A DNA stretch of 64,000 nucleotides from Sciurus carolinensis (lineage: Eukaryota > Chordata > Mammalia > Rodentia > Sciuridae), in contig NC_062214.1 in NCBI RefSeq assembly GCF_902686445.1, forward strand, positions 90,004,738 through 90,068,737, written 5' to 3'. Below the pieces are notes generated by a model, which made no database searches, was not told the origin of the DNA, and saw nothing but the letters and a program-made list of their open reading frames with translations. Each line of letters starts with the position of its first letter. Within the stretch, counting starts at the first letter, position 1. The translations under genes and the position numbers were made by a program. Shown piece by piece: positions 52,366-63,916 of this stretch.

Positions 52366-52590
52366 CTCTTTTTTTTTTTTTTTTTTTTTTTGTGCCAGGG
52401 ATTGAATACAAGGTCCTTTAAACAATAAGCCACATCCCAGCCCCTTTTTTATGTTTTATTTTGAGATAGGGTCTCACTAAATCCTAAATCCTTGCTAAAC
52501 TGCTGAGGTTGGTCTCAAACTTGCAATCCTTCTGCCTCAGCCTCCCAAATCACTGGGATTACAGACCTGCGCCACCACATCTGGCTACAT
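52366..52590 (-). repeat. B1-dID SINE
   Basis: A 23-base T run, gccagggattgaatacaag, and a body to cgccaccacatctggct, with a duplicated ctaaatccta phrase. Confidence 0.85.
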
Positions 52591-52751
52591 AGTCCACTTG
52601 GCAGAAAAGATATAACACTCAGAGGAGTGCCATCCTGGCCATGGGAACCCATGCCTGTCGGGTTCTTGTCTCCAACATTAAAGAGTCGAGTGTTTTTTCT
52701 GTGGCACAATCCCTTTCTGTGACCTGAACAGAAGACACTGAAGAAATAGAA

Positions 52752-52890
52752 ACTGCTGGGTACAGTGGTACACACCTGTAATTCCAGTCACTTAGGAGGC
52801 TGAGGCAGGAGGATTGAAACTTTGAGGACAGCCTTATCAAATTAGTAAGGCTGTAAGCAACTTAGCAAGACCCTCTCTCAAAATAAGAAA
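52752..52890 (+). repeat. B1 monomer
   Basis: gctgggtacagtggtacac through ctctctcaaaataagaaat, ending where the next SINE begins. Confidence 0.75.
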
Positions 52891-53140
52891 TAGCTGGGCA
52901 TGGTGGTATATGCCTGTAATCCCAGTAACTTGGGAGGCTGAGGTAGGAGGATCGCAAGTTCAAAGCCAACCTCAGCAACTTAGTGAGGCCCTAAGAAATT
53001 TAGAGAGACCCTGTCTCAAAATTTAAAAAAAGGGCAAGGGATGGCTCAGTGGTTAAGTGCACCTAGGTTCAATCCTTGGTATGTATATATGTATATATGC
53101 ATGTATAAATAAGTAAGTAAGTAAATAAATAAATAAATGC
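52891..53140 (+). repeat. B1-dID SINE with AT-rich satellite tail
   Basis: gctgggcatggtggtatat to tcaatccttggtatg, then TATG/TAAG/AAAT simple repeats. Confidence 0.85.
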
Positions 53141-53142
53141 TG

Positions 53143-53205
53143 AGAGCCAGGGATATAGTTTAGTGGTAAAGCATCCCCGGGTTCAATCCCCCGCACAAAA
53201 ATAAG
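53143..53205 (+). repeat. ID SINE
   Basis: ccagggatatagtttagtgg to ttcaatcccccgcac. Confidence 0.75.
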
Positions 53206-53265
53206 AAGCAGAAGCCAAGCTCACTAGGATGACCCCACCAACAATTGGGCAACCATAGGGTGGGT

Positions 53266-53470
53266 ATTTATTTATTTATTTATTTATCTTTGCAGTACAG
53301 GGGACTAAACCCAGGGATGCTCTACCATTGAGCTACATCCCCAGCCCATTTTACTTTTCATTTTGAGACAAAGCCTTCTAAATTGCCGAGCCTGGCCTTA
53401 AACTTGTGATCCTCTTGCCTGAACCTCCAGAGTTGCTAGGATTGTAGGCATGCCCCACTGTGCCTGGCTA
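53266..53470 (-). repeat. B1-dID SINE with (TTTA)n tail
   Basis: caggggactaaacccaggg to gccccactgtgcctggct. Confidence 0.85.
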
Positions 53471-53574
53471 AGGGGAGAACTTTAAATGTGGTTCCATTTA
53501 TGTGTCAGAATGTTCCCAATCTGCCCATTCAACACGGTGTTCCTTCTAGCTTTCTTTCTTCCTTTCCTTCTTTT

Positions 53575-53742
53575 CTTTAGAACTGAAGATTGAATCCAGG
53601 GGCACTTTACCTCTGAACTACATCATGCCCCAGGCCCTTTTATTCTTTGACACAGGATCTCACAAAAATGCTGAGGCTGACCTCAAACTTGTAATCCTCC
53701 AGAGTTGCTGGGATTACAGGTGTGTGCCAGCATGCCCAGCCC
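53575..53742 (-). repeat. B1-dID SINE
   Basis: actgaagattgaatccagg to gtgccagcatgcccagcc, with a deleted B1 middle. Confidence 0.8.
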
Positions 53743-54621
53743 TGTCTCTTATTTTCTATCAGTTCTGTACCCCTTTGGGATCATTGGATGGAAACAGGAG
53801 AAATTGACTGAAGATAACTGAAAGCAGGATAAAGATAATAGAAGACTAGCTCACAGAACTGAAAGGAAGCCCTGAAAGTGAGGCTTGGAAACAGTGGAAC
53901 CAGCGAGGCTAGAACCACTAGCAGGAATGCAGCTGGGAGCAGTCATGCCAGGAGGACCTCTGTGGCTGCCACCAGACACCGAGCACAGTCCCAGGGGAGG
54001 GAGTTCTGCACTCTGCCATCTCCTCCCCTTACTCACCCAGGGCTAAGAGTCTTAAGAGTCCTAACCTGGTTGACACCGTCCCCTGCACACATCCTTCAGC
54101 TACTAGTAAGTGGCAGAATGTGCCATTCAGGTGCAAGAGGGACCAATGCTTCTGTTGCAGATGGATCTCCCATCATCTCCCAGAGCCAGGCTGTTGGATG
54201 TCCAAGGGACCTGGTGATACAGTTATTTCTTCTGCATGCTTTCTGAGATTCCCCATTCTCAGACCCCACCCTCAACACATACTGCTGAGGCAGGCCCACC
54301 CACTCGATCCTTTCCCTTCACCCTGGGACCTATTTCAGTTTTCTTTGGTCTATGCACGTTCCTACCTGGCTCAAAGATATCCTCCACTGGGTACCAAGAG
54401 GTCCTCTTCTTAACAATCCTTTCTCTTTCCCCTCAGCATCATCCCTGAAGGAACTGGACACAGGAAACCAATCTAGGAAAAACTGTATCCTCAGGAAGCT
54501 CCTGGATTTCAGGCAAAGAAATGCAAAGTCCTGGTGACCCACTCACAATAGGCAGGCAGAGGGAAGGGATTAGTATAGGCAGAACAAAGATGAACATATC
54601 CCCAGCAATAAAGACTATCAG
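53743..54621. other. Unassigned intergenic sequence
   Basis: It contains short open frames on both strands with no recognisable similarity. Confidence 0.35.
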
Positions 54622-54722
54622 TGGGCTGGGGGAGTAGCTCAGTGGTAGAGTGCTTGCCTAGCATGTAGCATGCTTGCCTAGCATCCCCAGCACCACAAAA
54701 AATTTTTTTAAATTTTTAAAAA
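54622..54722 (+). repeat. ID SINE with internal duplication
   Basis: The segment gcttgcctagcat is present twice and the B-box region is missing, so the copy is rearranged. Confidence 0.8.
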
Positions 54723-54726
54723 GTCC

Positions 54727-54821
54727 AGGGCTGGGGATATAGCTCAGATGGTAGAGAGCTTGCCTCACATGCACAAAGCCTTGGGTTCAATCCCCAGCAC
54801 CGCCCCCCCCCCCAAAAAAAG
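54727..54821 (+). repeat. ID SINE, young form
   Basis: gggctggggatatagctcag, atggtagagagcttgcctc and ttcaatccccagcaccgc, followed by a C run and an A run. Confidence 0.85.
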
Positions 54822-54839
54822 TCCATTCATCCTGTGTGT

Positions 54840-55010
54840 TCATCCATTCTTTCCATGAATATTTATTAAATGCCCTTAAAATGCCAGGTGCTGGGGCTGG
54901 GACTCGAAATCCCATAGTAAATCAGAACAACAGGCCTAAGAAATACTTCCAGTGAGCTGGAGAGAGATTGCTTGTAAGTGAACAAATAAGAAGATAATCT
55001 CAAACTGTGA
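54840..55010 (+). repeat. Old interspersed repeat, family not assigned
   Basis: atgaatatttattaaatgcc, aaatgccaggtgctggggc and aagtgaacaaataagaag follow a common ancient mammalian repeat phrase. Confidence 0.45.
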
Positions 55011-55187
55011 TGAAGACTATGTAATCAGAAGAAATGATGATAGAGCTCACTTAATTTTTTATTAGTGCTTTATGTTTATATATAATAGTTGAGTCATCCT
55101 GACAAACTCATACATGCAAGAAAATCAGTTTCAGTTTATGATCCTCCTTTTCCCCCTCATCTTTTTTTGTCCTTTTTTGGTGGGAGG

Positions 55188-55370
55188 TGGGTACCAGGAA
55201 TTGAACCCAGGGGCACTGAGCCACTGAGCCACATCCCCAACCCTTTTTCTATTTTTTTATTTTGAGACAGGGCCTGGCTGTGTTGCTGAGGCGGGCTTTG
55301 AAAGTGCAATCCTACTGCCTCAGCCACCTGAGCCACTGGGATTATAGGTGTGTGCCACCGTGCTGGTAAA
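55188..55370 (-). repeat. B1-dID SINE
   Basis: gtaccaggaattgaacccag to gtgtgccaccgtgctgg. Confidence 0.85.
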
Positions 55371-55549
55371 TAATAGAGCTTACTTATGATGTGGTCATAA
55401 GATGATGAGAAAGGGACTCTGAGGGGACATTTAAGCCAAAACTAGAAGGAAGAGTCAAAGAAGTGCAGCAGATGGCAGACTAGGAAGAGGAGCAAGTGCT
55501 GTGTGCTTGGGTCCCTTCCCTCCTCCTACCTGGACTTTGCTATACGTTT

Positions 55550-55805
55550 TTAGTCTAAATGTCCAGATTAGCCCTTCCAGACTCTGCTTAGACATCACTT
55601 TCTCTTTGTGCCCCAGGATCTAGCTCAGTCTCTTTTTAGGTAGAATGGTCATTCCCTTTCTGTGACTATATGCATGGAGTTGTCCTTAGCTGCGGGTCTG
55701 TCTCCTTCACTAGAAGAGGACCAAGGTCCCTGCCTCGGTAACCCCAGCACCAGCACAGGCATGTGGAACAGGGCAGGCACACAGCAAGGGAGTGAATAAA
55801 TAACT
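55550..55805 (+). mobile_element. L2 3' fragment
   Basis: ttagacatcactttctctt, tcactagaagaggaccaag and gcacacagcaagggagtga give the L2 tail order. Confidence 0.6.
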
Positions 55806-56461
55806 TAATGGAGGAAGGAGAGAGCTGAAGTTAAGCGGTCCTACGAGCCTGAACTGTCCTGATGTAGGGAGGAGTCTGAACCGCAACGAGGGGGAGTCCC
55901 CCCACTTCTGCTTCCCTCCTAGTCACGGGATTCCCCACTCTCCTCCCGGCTCTCTTAACAGGCAGGCTGAAGGTGAGTTTGTCAAGTGGCTGTGTTGGAG
56001 AAGGCATGGAGGACAGAGCGACCCCGCCTAGTACAGAGGCAGTGAGGGCTGCACTGCCCCTCATGGAGCATGTTGGCCTCGTTAAAGCAGGAGGTGGTGG
56101 GGGTGGGGAGACAGGCCTGGACCTAGGGGGTGGGCCCATGGTCAGGGCTCAGCAGAGGGTGGGCCAGTTCCTACCCAGGAGGCAGGCAGGGGGCTGGGTA
56201 AGAGCACGTGGGCAAATAATCTTAGGAAGGTAAGATAATTCTGTGATCTGACTTGCCACAATCCCTGCCACTTCTCAAAAATACTCAACTCTGGGGTTGG
56301 GGTTGAGTTCCACACTTGGCTCAGTGTCCCTTGGGATTTGTATCTGAGGGTAGTGAGCAATTTACAAGTCATCTCCTGCCCTGAGAGAGATAGACTAGGG
56401 AGTCCCACAAGACTTGGCTTGGATGTCTTTGTGTCCCCACAGCACAATGATTTTAAAAAAT
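55806..56461. other. Unassigned intergenic sequence
   Basis: Moderately GC-rich. An 86-codon Gly-rich open frame at 55973-56233 has no recognisable similarity and is probably chance. Confidence 0.35.
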
Positions 56462-56659
56462 AGAGCCAGGCACAGGCCTGTAATACCAGTAGCTTGGGAG
56501 GCTGAGACGGAGGATCTTAAGTTCAAAGACAGCCTCGGCAATTTAGAGAGGCCCTAAGCAACTCAGTGAAACCCTGTCTCAAAATAAAAAATAAACAGTT
56601 CTGGAGATGTGTCTCAGAGGTTAAGTGCCTCTGGTACCAAAAAAAAAAAAAAAAAAAAA
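56462..56659 (+). repeat. B1-dID SINE
   Basis: agagccaggcacaggcctg to gtgcctctggtacc and poly(A). Confidence 0.85.
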
Positions 56660-56667
56660 GTAGGTGC

Positions 56668-56745
56668 TTTGGGCTTGGGTGTAGCTCAGTGGTAGAGCTC
56701 TTACCTAGCATGTGGGAAGCCCTGGATTCAATTTCCAGTACCAGG
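56668..56745 (+). repeat. ID SINE
   Basis: gggcttgggtgtagctcag to ttcaatttccagtacc. Confidence 0.8.
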
Positions 56746-56746
56746 A

Positions 56747-56752
56747 AAGAGA

Positions 56753-56801
<49 letters not shown>
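56747..56801. repeat. (GA)n microsatellite
   Basis: GA units at the tail of the preceding ID element, with one GTGA interruption. Confidence 0.95.
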
Positions 56802-56803
<2 letters not shown>

Positions 56804-57291
56804 GCGAGAGAGGCTTCATAAAATGTTTGATAAATGAAAGAAGGCACAGTCTCACAGAGAAGTAGGGAATGTGTGTTCTTGTTTTGTGGAAGAGATAGTG
56901 GAGGCCTGGAGAGCTACTCAGTGGCAGGGCTGGAACCAGAACCGTCGCCTCCTCTTGATCTTCACAGAGCTCTCCCAGGGGAACAGGTATGGGGTGGGGA
57001 CCTTAAGAAGTGGTGTGTGTGCCACCACACCAGGATATCCTTTCTGAGATCCTCCCATATTTTCCCCACCCCTGCTGCTCCAAAGATCCTAGCCAGAGCC
57101 AGGTCTTCCAACTCCCCCAGCACCACGCGCCACAGACCAGTAGGTGGAGCCAAGGGGTCATTCAGCCTCTTTTTAGAAACCCAACAGATCCTTTGTGCCC
57201 CAGGCTCTATGACTGGATGGGGCACACCTACACCCCAAGAGCTGGGGGCTGAGTTAGTATTGAGTAGTGAGTTCCTTTAAGAAACTTCTCT

Positions 57292-57452
57292 GCCAGGTGT
57301 GGTGATGCTGGAGGATCACAGGTTCGAGGCCAGCCTCAGCAGCTTAGCGAGGCCCTAGGCAACTTGGCGAGACCCTGTCTCAAAATAAAAAATAAAAAGG
57401 CTGGGGTTGTGGCTCAGTGGTGGAGCACCCCTGGGTTCAGTTCCCAGTATCC
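57292..57452 (+). repeat. B1-dID SINE, internally deleted
   Basis: gccaggtgtggtgatgctg joins directly to gaggatcacaggttcgagg, lacking about 35 bases of the B1 head; the ID part is complete. Confidence 0.85.
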
Positions 57453-59522
57453 GGAGGCGGGAGCAGCCTCCCCTGGGTGTCCATCGAGTGCTCCTGGTTT
57501 GGGTTCATTAGCCCTCTCATTTGGTTTTCACAGCAGCCCTGAGAATAGGGTGGGACAGTTGTCCCTATTTTATGGAGAGATTGAGTGAGTTGGCTAAGTC
57601 CACACTGCAAGCTCGGTCTACAACTCAAGTCCCTGATCTAGCGTCCTGGCATTTTGTAGTCAGCGGAAAGCCCTAAAGTCAGATTCCTGCGTTTAAATAC
57701 TGGCTCCACCGTTCCCCAGATATTCGACTCTGGAGGGTCTACCTAAATCTGAACCCTAGTTTCACCTTTAGTAAAATGGGGACAACAGTCCATCAAATGG
57801 GGTTAGGAAGACCAAAGGGCGGGGGTGGGCCAGGTGTGAGAAGCTTCAAGGTGAGCTCTTACTGGCCTTTATCACAATCATCCGAAGGGGCTCCCCTCCC
57901 CCTCCCCCACCTCCTCCTCCTCTCTCCAGTGGCCTCTAGGGAATAACAAAAAGAATTAACTGCAGCCCAGGGGAAAGTTTCCGCCCTCTTTTACAAACCC
58001 TTCCTCCCCATCTGGCCTCCTGGAGGAGCAGGCAGTGCCCACCCACCCTGGGGAAAGGGAGAATGAAGTCTTCCCCCTCTGCTTCTGGGTCAGTATTCGG
58101 TCATAACCTCCCCTCCTCCTTCCTCTGCCCACCTTCCCATTAGATGGTCTTCAACAACTCTGAGTGGGATCTTCCAATCCAGTTTACAGAGGAGGGGATG
58201 GAGGGTGCGTGGCCCAAGGTCCTGTGACTGTAAATGGCAGCGCCAGGCCGGGTACCTGGTGTGATGCTTCACCTCAGTGCTGGGCTCAGGTCCCCACAAA
58301 AGGGAATGCCTCCTGGCACCTGAGCTTTGTCCCTGGAAGCCCACGCAGGCAAGACTCCACTTCTTGGATTCTAAAAGCACCACCTGCTGAGATAGAAATG
58401 GCCCCTTGAGTCCTGGGGGCTGGGTGGATTGGCAACCCAGAACAGGGGCGTCCTCAGATTCTTTCCCCCTGGGCTCCAGCTTCCTCCTTCAGCTTTTCAG
58501 CCTTCAGGCAAATGACCGCCCATCCAGAGATGGCCCTCACCTTTCCGCCCCCACCGGTGTTGGGTTCAGTAAGCAGAGCCCCAGCTCACCCGGGAAGGTG
58601 CCGAGTGAGAAGGGCATCCTGTTACAAGCTGGGGCTGGAAGGGCGGGTAGGGGCAACCCAAGGGCAGGATCCAAAGTTCTGGGAGCTGATAGTGGGGGCA
58701 GATGGCAGGGGGAGGCCCAAGACACCCCCACCTGGCAGGAGGCCCTGTTCTCTGGGCTCATGGCCTCGCTGAGCACCTAAGGTCTGTGGTTTAAAGACCA
58801 TGGCAGACTGGGGCTGTGCCTGGTGAATTGTACAGGGCCCTGACAGCCCTGAAGAGGTTCTCTCCACACCACTCCTTTCTCCTCCACCCGGAGCAGCCTC
58901 CTCCCCGCCCCTCTCCCTGGGCTCTGGCACAGCACTCCACGCCTATTTAAGGCAAATGCCGGGTCGGGTCTCCTTTTAAATAACATTGCTCCTTGTTGCG
59001 AAGGCAAGCTGGGTCTGAGCTTAGCCAAAGGGGATAGGAATCCCCAAATAGCTTCTCAGAGGGTGGGAAAGAGAAGAGCAGGGTTGTTGTGGGAGCAGAT
59101 GTAAACTTCCCTCTCCCAGAGTGAGTTCTGGAAAGGTTCTTGCCCACCACCCCCAGCCTCCCATTTGGCCTCACTGCACAGGTCCTGGTTGGGCTCAAAC
59201 CCTGGGCAGCACTCCCAGGATGCTACAGTGCAGCCCTTGCAGGGGTGGGAAGATGTGGAATAATATAGCCCTGCAGGAGGGAAGTATGCTTAGGGTCTTG
59301 AGTAAGACCTACACCTGACTCCATAGGGCATGTGAAGGATGAAACACAGCTGCTATTTGGTTGTAGAACTGGAAACTCAGAGAGGCCAAGAGACCAGCCC
59401 AGGGCAACACAGCTTGGGCTTGGAAGGGTCTGAAATTCAGGCTGGCAGGCTCCAAATTTAATGCTTTCTCCCTTACCCTGCCAGGTCAACTTTGCCTGGG
59501 GTAGTATGTGACATGACTCTTT
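57453..59522. other. SINE-free 2 kb intergenic block
   Basis: It includes pyrimidine-rich 57894-57935 and AT-rich tatttaaggcaaatg near 58943-58957. No exon is recognised. It lies on the RBPMS2 side of PIF1. Confidence 0.4.
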
Positions 59523-59532
59523 TTTGAGGGGA

Positions 59533-59707
59533 GGTTTCCAGGGATTAAACCCAGGGCACTGAACTACTGAGCCATATTTCTCGCCCTTTTTATTTTTTTT
59601 ATTTTGAGACAGGTTCTTGCTAAGTTGCTTAGGACCTTGCTGAGTTGCTGAGGCTGGCTTTGAACTTGGATCCTCCTGTCTCACTGGGCTTATGTGGCAC
59701 CCAACCA
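59533..59707 (-). repeat. B1-dID SINE
   Basis: tccagggattaaacccagg to cttatgtggcacccaacc. Confidence 0.8.
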
Positions 59708-60407
59708 CAGTGACTTTTATGTGGGTGGGCAAGGCCAGGAATCATCATCCGGCCTTCCTGGGTCTGCATGGCTCTCAGCAGAGGCCCTGCCTCCCTCCCT
59801 TCTGCTTCCTTCCTCTTCCTGCAGGCCCACCAGGCCTGCCCCATCAATGTCCTTCTTTTCTCCTTCTTAGTCTCCCCGCCCAGGTAGCCCTTCCCTACCT
59901 CCCATCTTGGCACAGGCACCTCTAACCCCCACCACCCCTGTGGTCCTCATATGACTGAGAAGCCCTCTCCAGGGTTCAAAAGGAGACATCAGGGATCCTT
60001 TCCAGATCATGTTGCCTCCTCTGGCCCAGGCATTCACTCCTCAGGCGTTCGAGCTCCAACAGGCTGGCCCCATCCCTGTGTCAGGCTTGCACTGGGGCTG
60101 AGGGACAAAAGGAAGGAAGAAACCCTAGCGTGGCCTTCCTATGGTCACTTATAACTGAAGGAGCCATAGAGGTCAGTTGGTCCAATGGTTCATATCACCT
60201 AAGAGCAAACTGTGGGTCAAAGAACGAGAAGGCCCTGGGTTCCCATAGTAAGACAGAGGTTAAGCAGGGTCTGATTGGAACCCTGGAAAACCTCAGGAAG
60301 GCACTTGATCCCTGGAGGAGGGGAGTGTCCATTATAGAAGGACATTCAGCCACTCTCAATGCTTCTGTGTTGGGTGACTACATGAGGGTGAGCTCTGTGG
60401 GTTGCTT
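59708..60407. other. Unassigned intergenic sequence
   Basis: Nothing recognisable beyond a weak MIR-like patch near 60180-60290. Confidence 0.35.
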
Positions 60408-60590
60408 TTTGGTACCAGGGAATGGAACGAGGGATGTTTAACCACTGAACCACATCCCTAGCCCTTTTTATATTTCGTTTTGAGATAGGGTCTCACTGAA
60501 TTGCTAGGACTGGCCTCTAATTTGTGATCCTCCTGCTTCAGTCTCCTGAGTAGCTGGTATTACAGGAAGGTACCATTACACCTAGCAAAC
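60408..60590 (-). repeat. B1-dID SINE
   Basis: ggtaccagggaatggaacg to taccattacacctagc. Confidence 0.85.
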
Positions 60591-60634
60591 CCTGTGTTTA
60601 ATGGGGGTTTCTTCAAGCTTCTCAGGGTCTTTCT

Positions 60635-60745
60635 TTCCTAGCTCTACCATTAACCTCTTGTGTGCCCTTGGGTAAGTCCCCTTTCCTTTTGGGGCCTGTT
60701 TCCTCACATCAGATGGGTAAATTGGAGAGATAATCATTATCCCTT
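60635..60745 (+). repeat. MIR fragment
   Basis: cctcttgtgtgcccttggg, taagtcccctttcc and gtttcctcacatcagatgg. Confidence 0.6.
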
Positions 60746-61330
60746 CTAGCTCAGACCTCCCACATCTCCCACCAGCTCAGACTTGTCTTCACAGACCTCT
60801 ATTTCTAGGCTCCTGCCCTGGCCCAGGTCTGCCTCATAACCCACTGAAATTCCTCCAGTGTCTCAATGTCACTATCTTCCCTTCTGATCAATTGTATCCA
60901 CATGTTGCCCAGGTAACCTCCAAGGCCTGGGAAGCTTCCATGGCTCTCCACAGCCCCTCAGAATGATCCACCTCACTACCCCACCGTCAGCACATCCTGC
61001 TTGCCCTCCTGGAACCAGTTTCCGCATCTGCCAAGTGGGGATAACAACTCCTTACAGGGAGGGCTTTGGTGTAGACACAGTGAGATGCACTGGTCATCTT
61101 GGGAAAAGGCTTAACCAGTGCTCCCAGCTTCTCTGCACAGTAAGGAAAGCCTGCCCCTCCCCCTCTCCCACCCCCACCCCTACTCCTTCCTGTCAACTAG
61201 TCAGGTCCTCCAAGACTTGGTCCAAGTCCCAGCCCCTCCTAGACAGAGGCCATTCACCCTCTATGGTCCTAAGAGAGGTGATCTAGAAGACTTGCCTGCC
61301 TCTGCCTGAAGCTCGGGCCATCCTGTGGGA
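60746..61330. other. Possible L2-derived sequence
   Basis: C/T-rich with L2-like phrases (tccacctcactacccc), too diverged to assign firmly. Confidence 0.3.
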
Positions 61331-61689
61331 ATGTAGAAAATGAGGGTTCCTGGGGAGCCCACTGGCAGGACACTTGCTGAGGGAATGGCTGGGTCTGTGG
61401 GTGCCTTCCCACTTCTCCTTCCGTCCCCCAGGGCTGTGGTTTTCACATGGGATTATCTTTGACCTCCAGAAACATCCTCACTGCCAACTCCAGAGAAGTT
61501 TAGAGTTGGGCCTCAGGGCAGACTCTTAGCTAGAAGTTTTAGACCCCATCTTGCCTGGTTTCATTGACTGACCAAAGAACTCAGACATCTTCCCCAGGGG
61601 CAGAGGAAAGGAAATATGTTATCAGAAGAGACTGCTAAGGGAAAAGAAGTCAGAACCTGACCATTTAGAGACTTTCCACTTTGAGGTTC

Positions 61690-61860
61690 ATCACTTACTA
61701 GTTATAGGACCCTGGGGAAGTCGCCTTATATCTTTGAGCCTCAGTTTTCTCATCAGTAAAATGGGAATAATGAAGTCCATTTCATCCTATGATGTGAGAA
61801 TTAACTGATGTATGCAAAGTGCTTAGCTCAAAACCTGGTATCTCACAAATGTACACACAC
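61690..61860 (+). repeat. MIR, well preserved
   Basis: cttactagttataggaccc, gcctcagttttctcatcag and atgcaaagtgcttagctca run in MIR order over about 170 bases. Confidence 0.75.
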
Positions 61861-61869
61861 ACAATGGTA

Positions 61870-61998
61870 ATGCCAGACATAGTGGCAGACACCTGTAGTC
61901 CCATCTACTTGGGAGGCTGAAGTGGGTGGATCACTTGACCTGAGGTGTTCACAACTAGCCTAGGCAACATAGCAAGTCCCCACTTCAAAAGCAAACAT
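61870..61998 (+). repeat. 7SL-derived monomer, FLAM/B1-like
   Basis: gccagacatagtggcagac, gtgggtggatcacttgacc and ctaggcaacatagcaagtc. Like 39808-39952 it is the ancestral type without ID. Confidence 0.7.
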
Positions 61999-62029
61999 GA
62001 AAAGGTAGCTAAAGTATGGATTTTTGTTT

Positions 62030-62235
62030 GTTTTGTTTTGGTACCAAGGGTTGAACTCAGGGGCACTCAGCCATTGAACCACTCAGCTATATTCCCAGCC
62101 CTTTTTTGGTATTTTATTTAGACACAGGGTCTCTTGAGTTGCTTAGAGCCTTGCTAAGTTGATGGGCTGAGTTTGAACTCATGATCCTCCTGCCTCAGCC
62201 TCCTAAGTGCTGGGATTACAGGTGTGCGCCTATAA
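62030..62235 (-). repeat. B1-dID SINE
   Basis: ggtaccaagggttgaactc to attacaggtgtgcgcc, with a duplicated accact phrase in the ID part. Confidence 0.85.
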
Positions 62236-62264
62236 TCCCAAAACCGCTCCTGGCACGGTTTTGG

Positions 62265-62493
62265 GTTTTTTTTTGTGGTACTAGGGATTAAACCCAGAGA
62301 GAGCCTAGCATATGCTATGCACTCTGCAAATTAAATATACCTCCATCACCACCACCACCACCACCACCCTTTTTTTTTTCTTTTTTCTTTTTTTAGATAC
62401 AGTCTCACTAAATTGTCTAGGCTGGCCTCGAAATTGTGATCCTCCTGCCTCAGTTTCCAGGACCAACTGGGCTTACAGTCCTGTGCCACGGAG
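62265..62493 (-). repeat. B1-dID SINE with internal (ACC)n
   Basis: ggtactagggattaaaccc, an (ACC)n microsatellite at 62344-62368 in the ID region, T-rich linker and B1 body to cctgtgccacgg. Confidence 0.8.
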
Positions 62494-62582
62494 CCCGTCT
62501 TATAGAATGTCTTAAATTTTCACTTTGTAGGATCAACCTCTGTTTAGTTGTGTCTTTAAATAGTTGTACTTTTAAGTAGTTT

Positions 62583-62625
62583 GTTGTTGGATTGAACCCA
62601 GGACCTCCCGTGTTCTAACAGCTGT
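62583..62625 (-). repeat. ID remnant
   Basis: ttggattgaacccaggacc and cccgtgttctaac are the only surviving parts. Confidence 0.5.
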
Positions 62626-62629
62626 CAAT

Positions 62630-63450
62630 GGTCACACACTAACCCTGGGCCTAGAAACAAGGAAGAAGCTCTATCTTTTCCCATAACCCAGTGACAGACA
62701 GCTCTGAGAGGGTTGGGCCTCAAGGCCCACAGGGCTAGGAGGGGCACGTCCCTTGAAGGCAAGGATGTCATGGAAGCTTGGCTCTGGTTTCTGCTCAGCA
62801 TCCGGTTCTGTTGGGCTGTGTGCGGGCCCCAAGGCACGGGTCTGGAGCTCATCAGCCCTGCCTGTCAGCCTTTCCTGGCTGGCAAGCAGAGGCCTGTGGT
62901 TATCGCAGAGGAGAGTGTGGCTGAGGGTGAGCTGAACATGGTCTCAGTTCAGAGGCCTGATGTCCCATCCCTGCTGGGGACCTCAGAACTAAGCTATGTT
63001 CCTATCAGCCAAGCACCCCCAGTTTTCCTGAGCTCTATTATGTGATAAGCACTGGGAAGTGTACAAAGACCTTGTTCTTTTATTCATCTATTCACTCAAT
63101 AAATATCTATCAAACATGTACCCTGTACCTGGCTCTGAGCTGACTCCAGGGAACAAGACAAAATACCCTGCTTGTATTTAGTAGAAGAAGCCTAAAGGAA
63201 AGCAGAAATTTAAAAAAGAGTGATTCTCTTTACATACAGTTGTCTGAGAAGGCCCTTTGAGCTGAGAGGGGAAAGTATGACTGACGGAACATTCTAGACA
63301 GGAAAGAGCTTGTGCAAAGGCCCCTAGACAGGAAAAATTGGAATGTTTGCAGAGTTGCAAGACTAGTATAAGGTAGACACACAGCAGTCTCCTACAATAA
63401 ATGCCAACTGAACAAATTTAAAAATTTTTCATAAACATTTCTAATGTCTA
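62630..63450. other. Unassigned intergenic sequence
   Basis: An L2/MIR-like phrase (tattcactcaataaatatc) lies near 63091. The 110-codon open frame at 62713-63045 has no recognisable similarity. Confidence 0.35.
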
Positions 63451-63535
63451 GATTTTTTTTTTTAATGGTACTGGGGCTTGAACCCAGGGCCTTGCACATG
63501 CTAGAAAAGTGTGCTACCACTGAGCTACAGCTCAA
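63451..63535 (-). repeat. ID SINE
   Basis: ggtactggggcttgaaccc and cacatgctagaaaagtgtg. Confidence 0.8.
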
Positions 63536-63581
63536 GTTCTTGATAATAAGTATTTCTGACCAGTCAAGATGACTTAAAATC

Positions 63582-63704
63582 AAGAGCCAGCATGCTGGCC
63601 CAGGGAAGTGAGGCAGGAGGATGGCGAGTTCAAAGCCAGCCTCAGTAATTTAGTAAGATCCTAAGCAACTCAGAGACCCTGTCTCTAAATAAAATATTAA
63701 AAAG
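63582..63704 (+). repeat. B1 monomer
   Basis: gagccagcatgctggccca to ctctaaataaaatattaaa. Confidence 0.75.
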
Positions 63705-63916
63705 GGCCAGGTGGCACTCACCTGTAATCCCAGTGACTTGGAAGGCTAAGATAAGAGAAACATGAGTTCAAAGCCAGTCTCAGCAAAAGTGAGGCACTGA
63801 GCAACTCAGTGAGACCCTGTCTCTAAATAAAATACAAAGTAGGGCTGGGGATGTGGCTCAGTGACCAAGTGCCCCTGGGTTCAATCCCTGGTACCACCAA
63901 AAAAAAAAAAAAAAGG
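63705..63916 (+). repeat. B1-dID SINE
   Basis: gccaggtggcactcacctg to tcaatccctggtacc and poly(A), joined directly to the preceding monomer. Confidence 0.9.

Noticed and set aside
62713..63045. 110-codon frame starting MGLKAHRARRG
   Set aside because: No recognisable domain or splice context; such lengths occur by chance in GC-moderate intergenic DNA.
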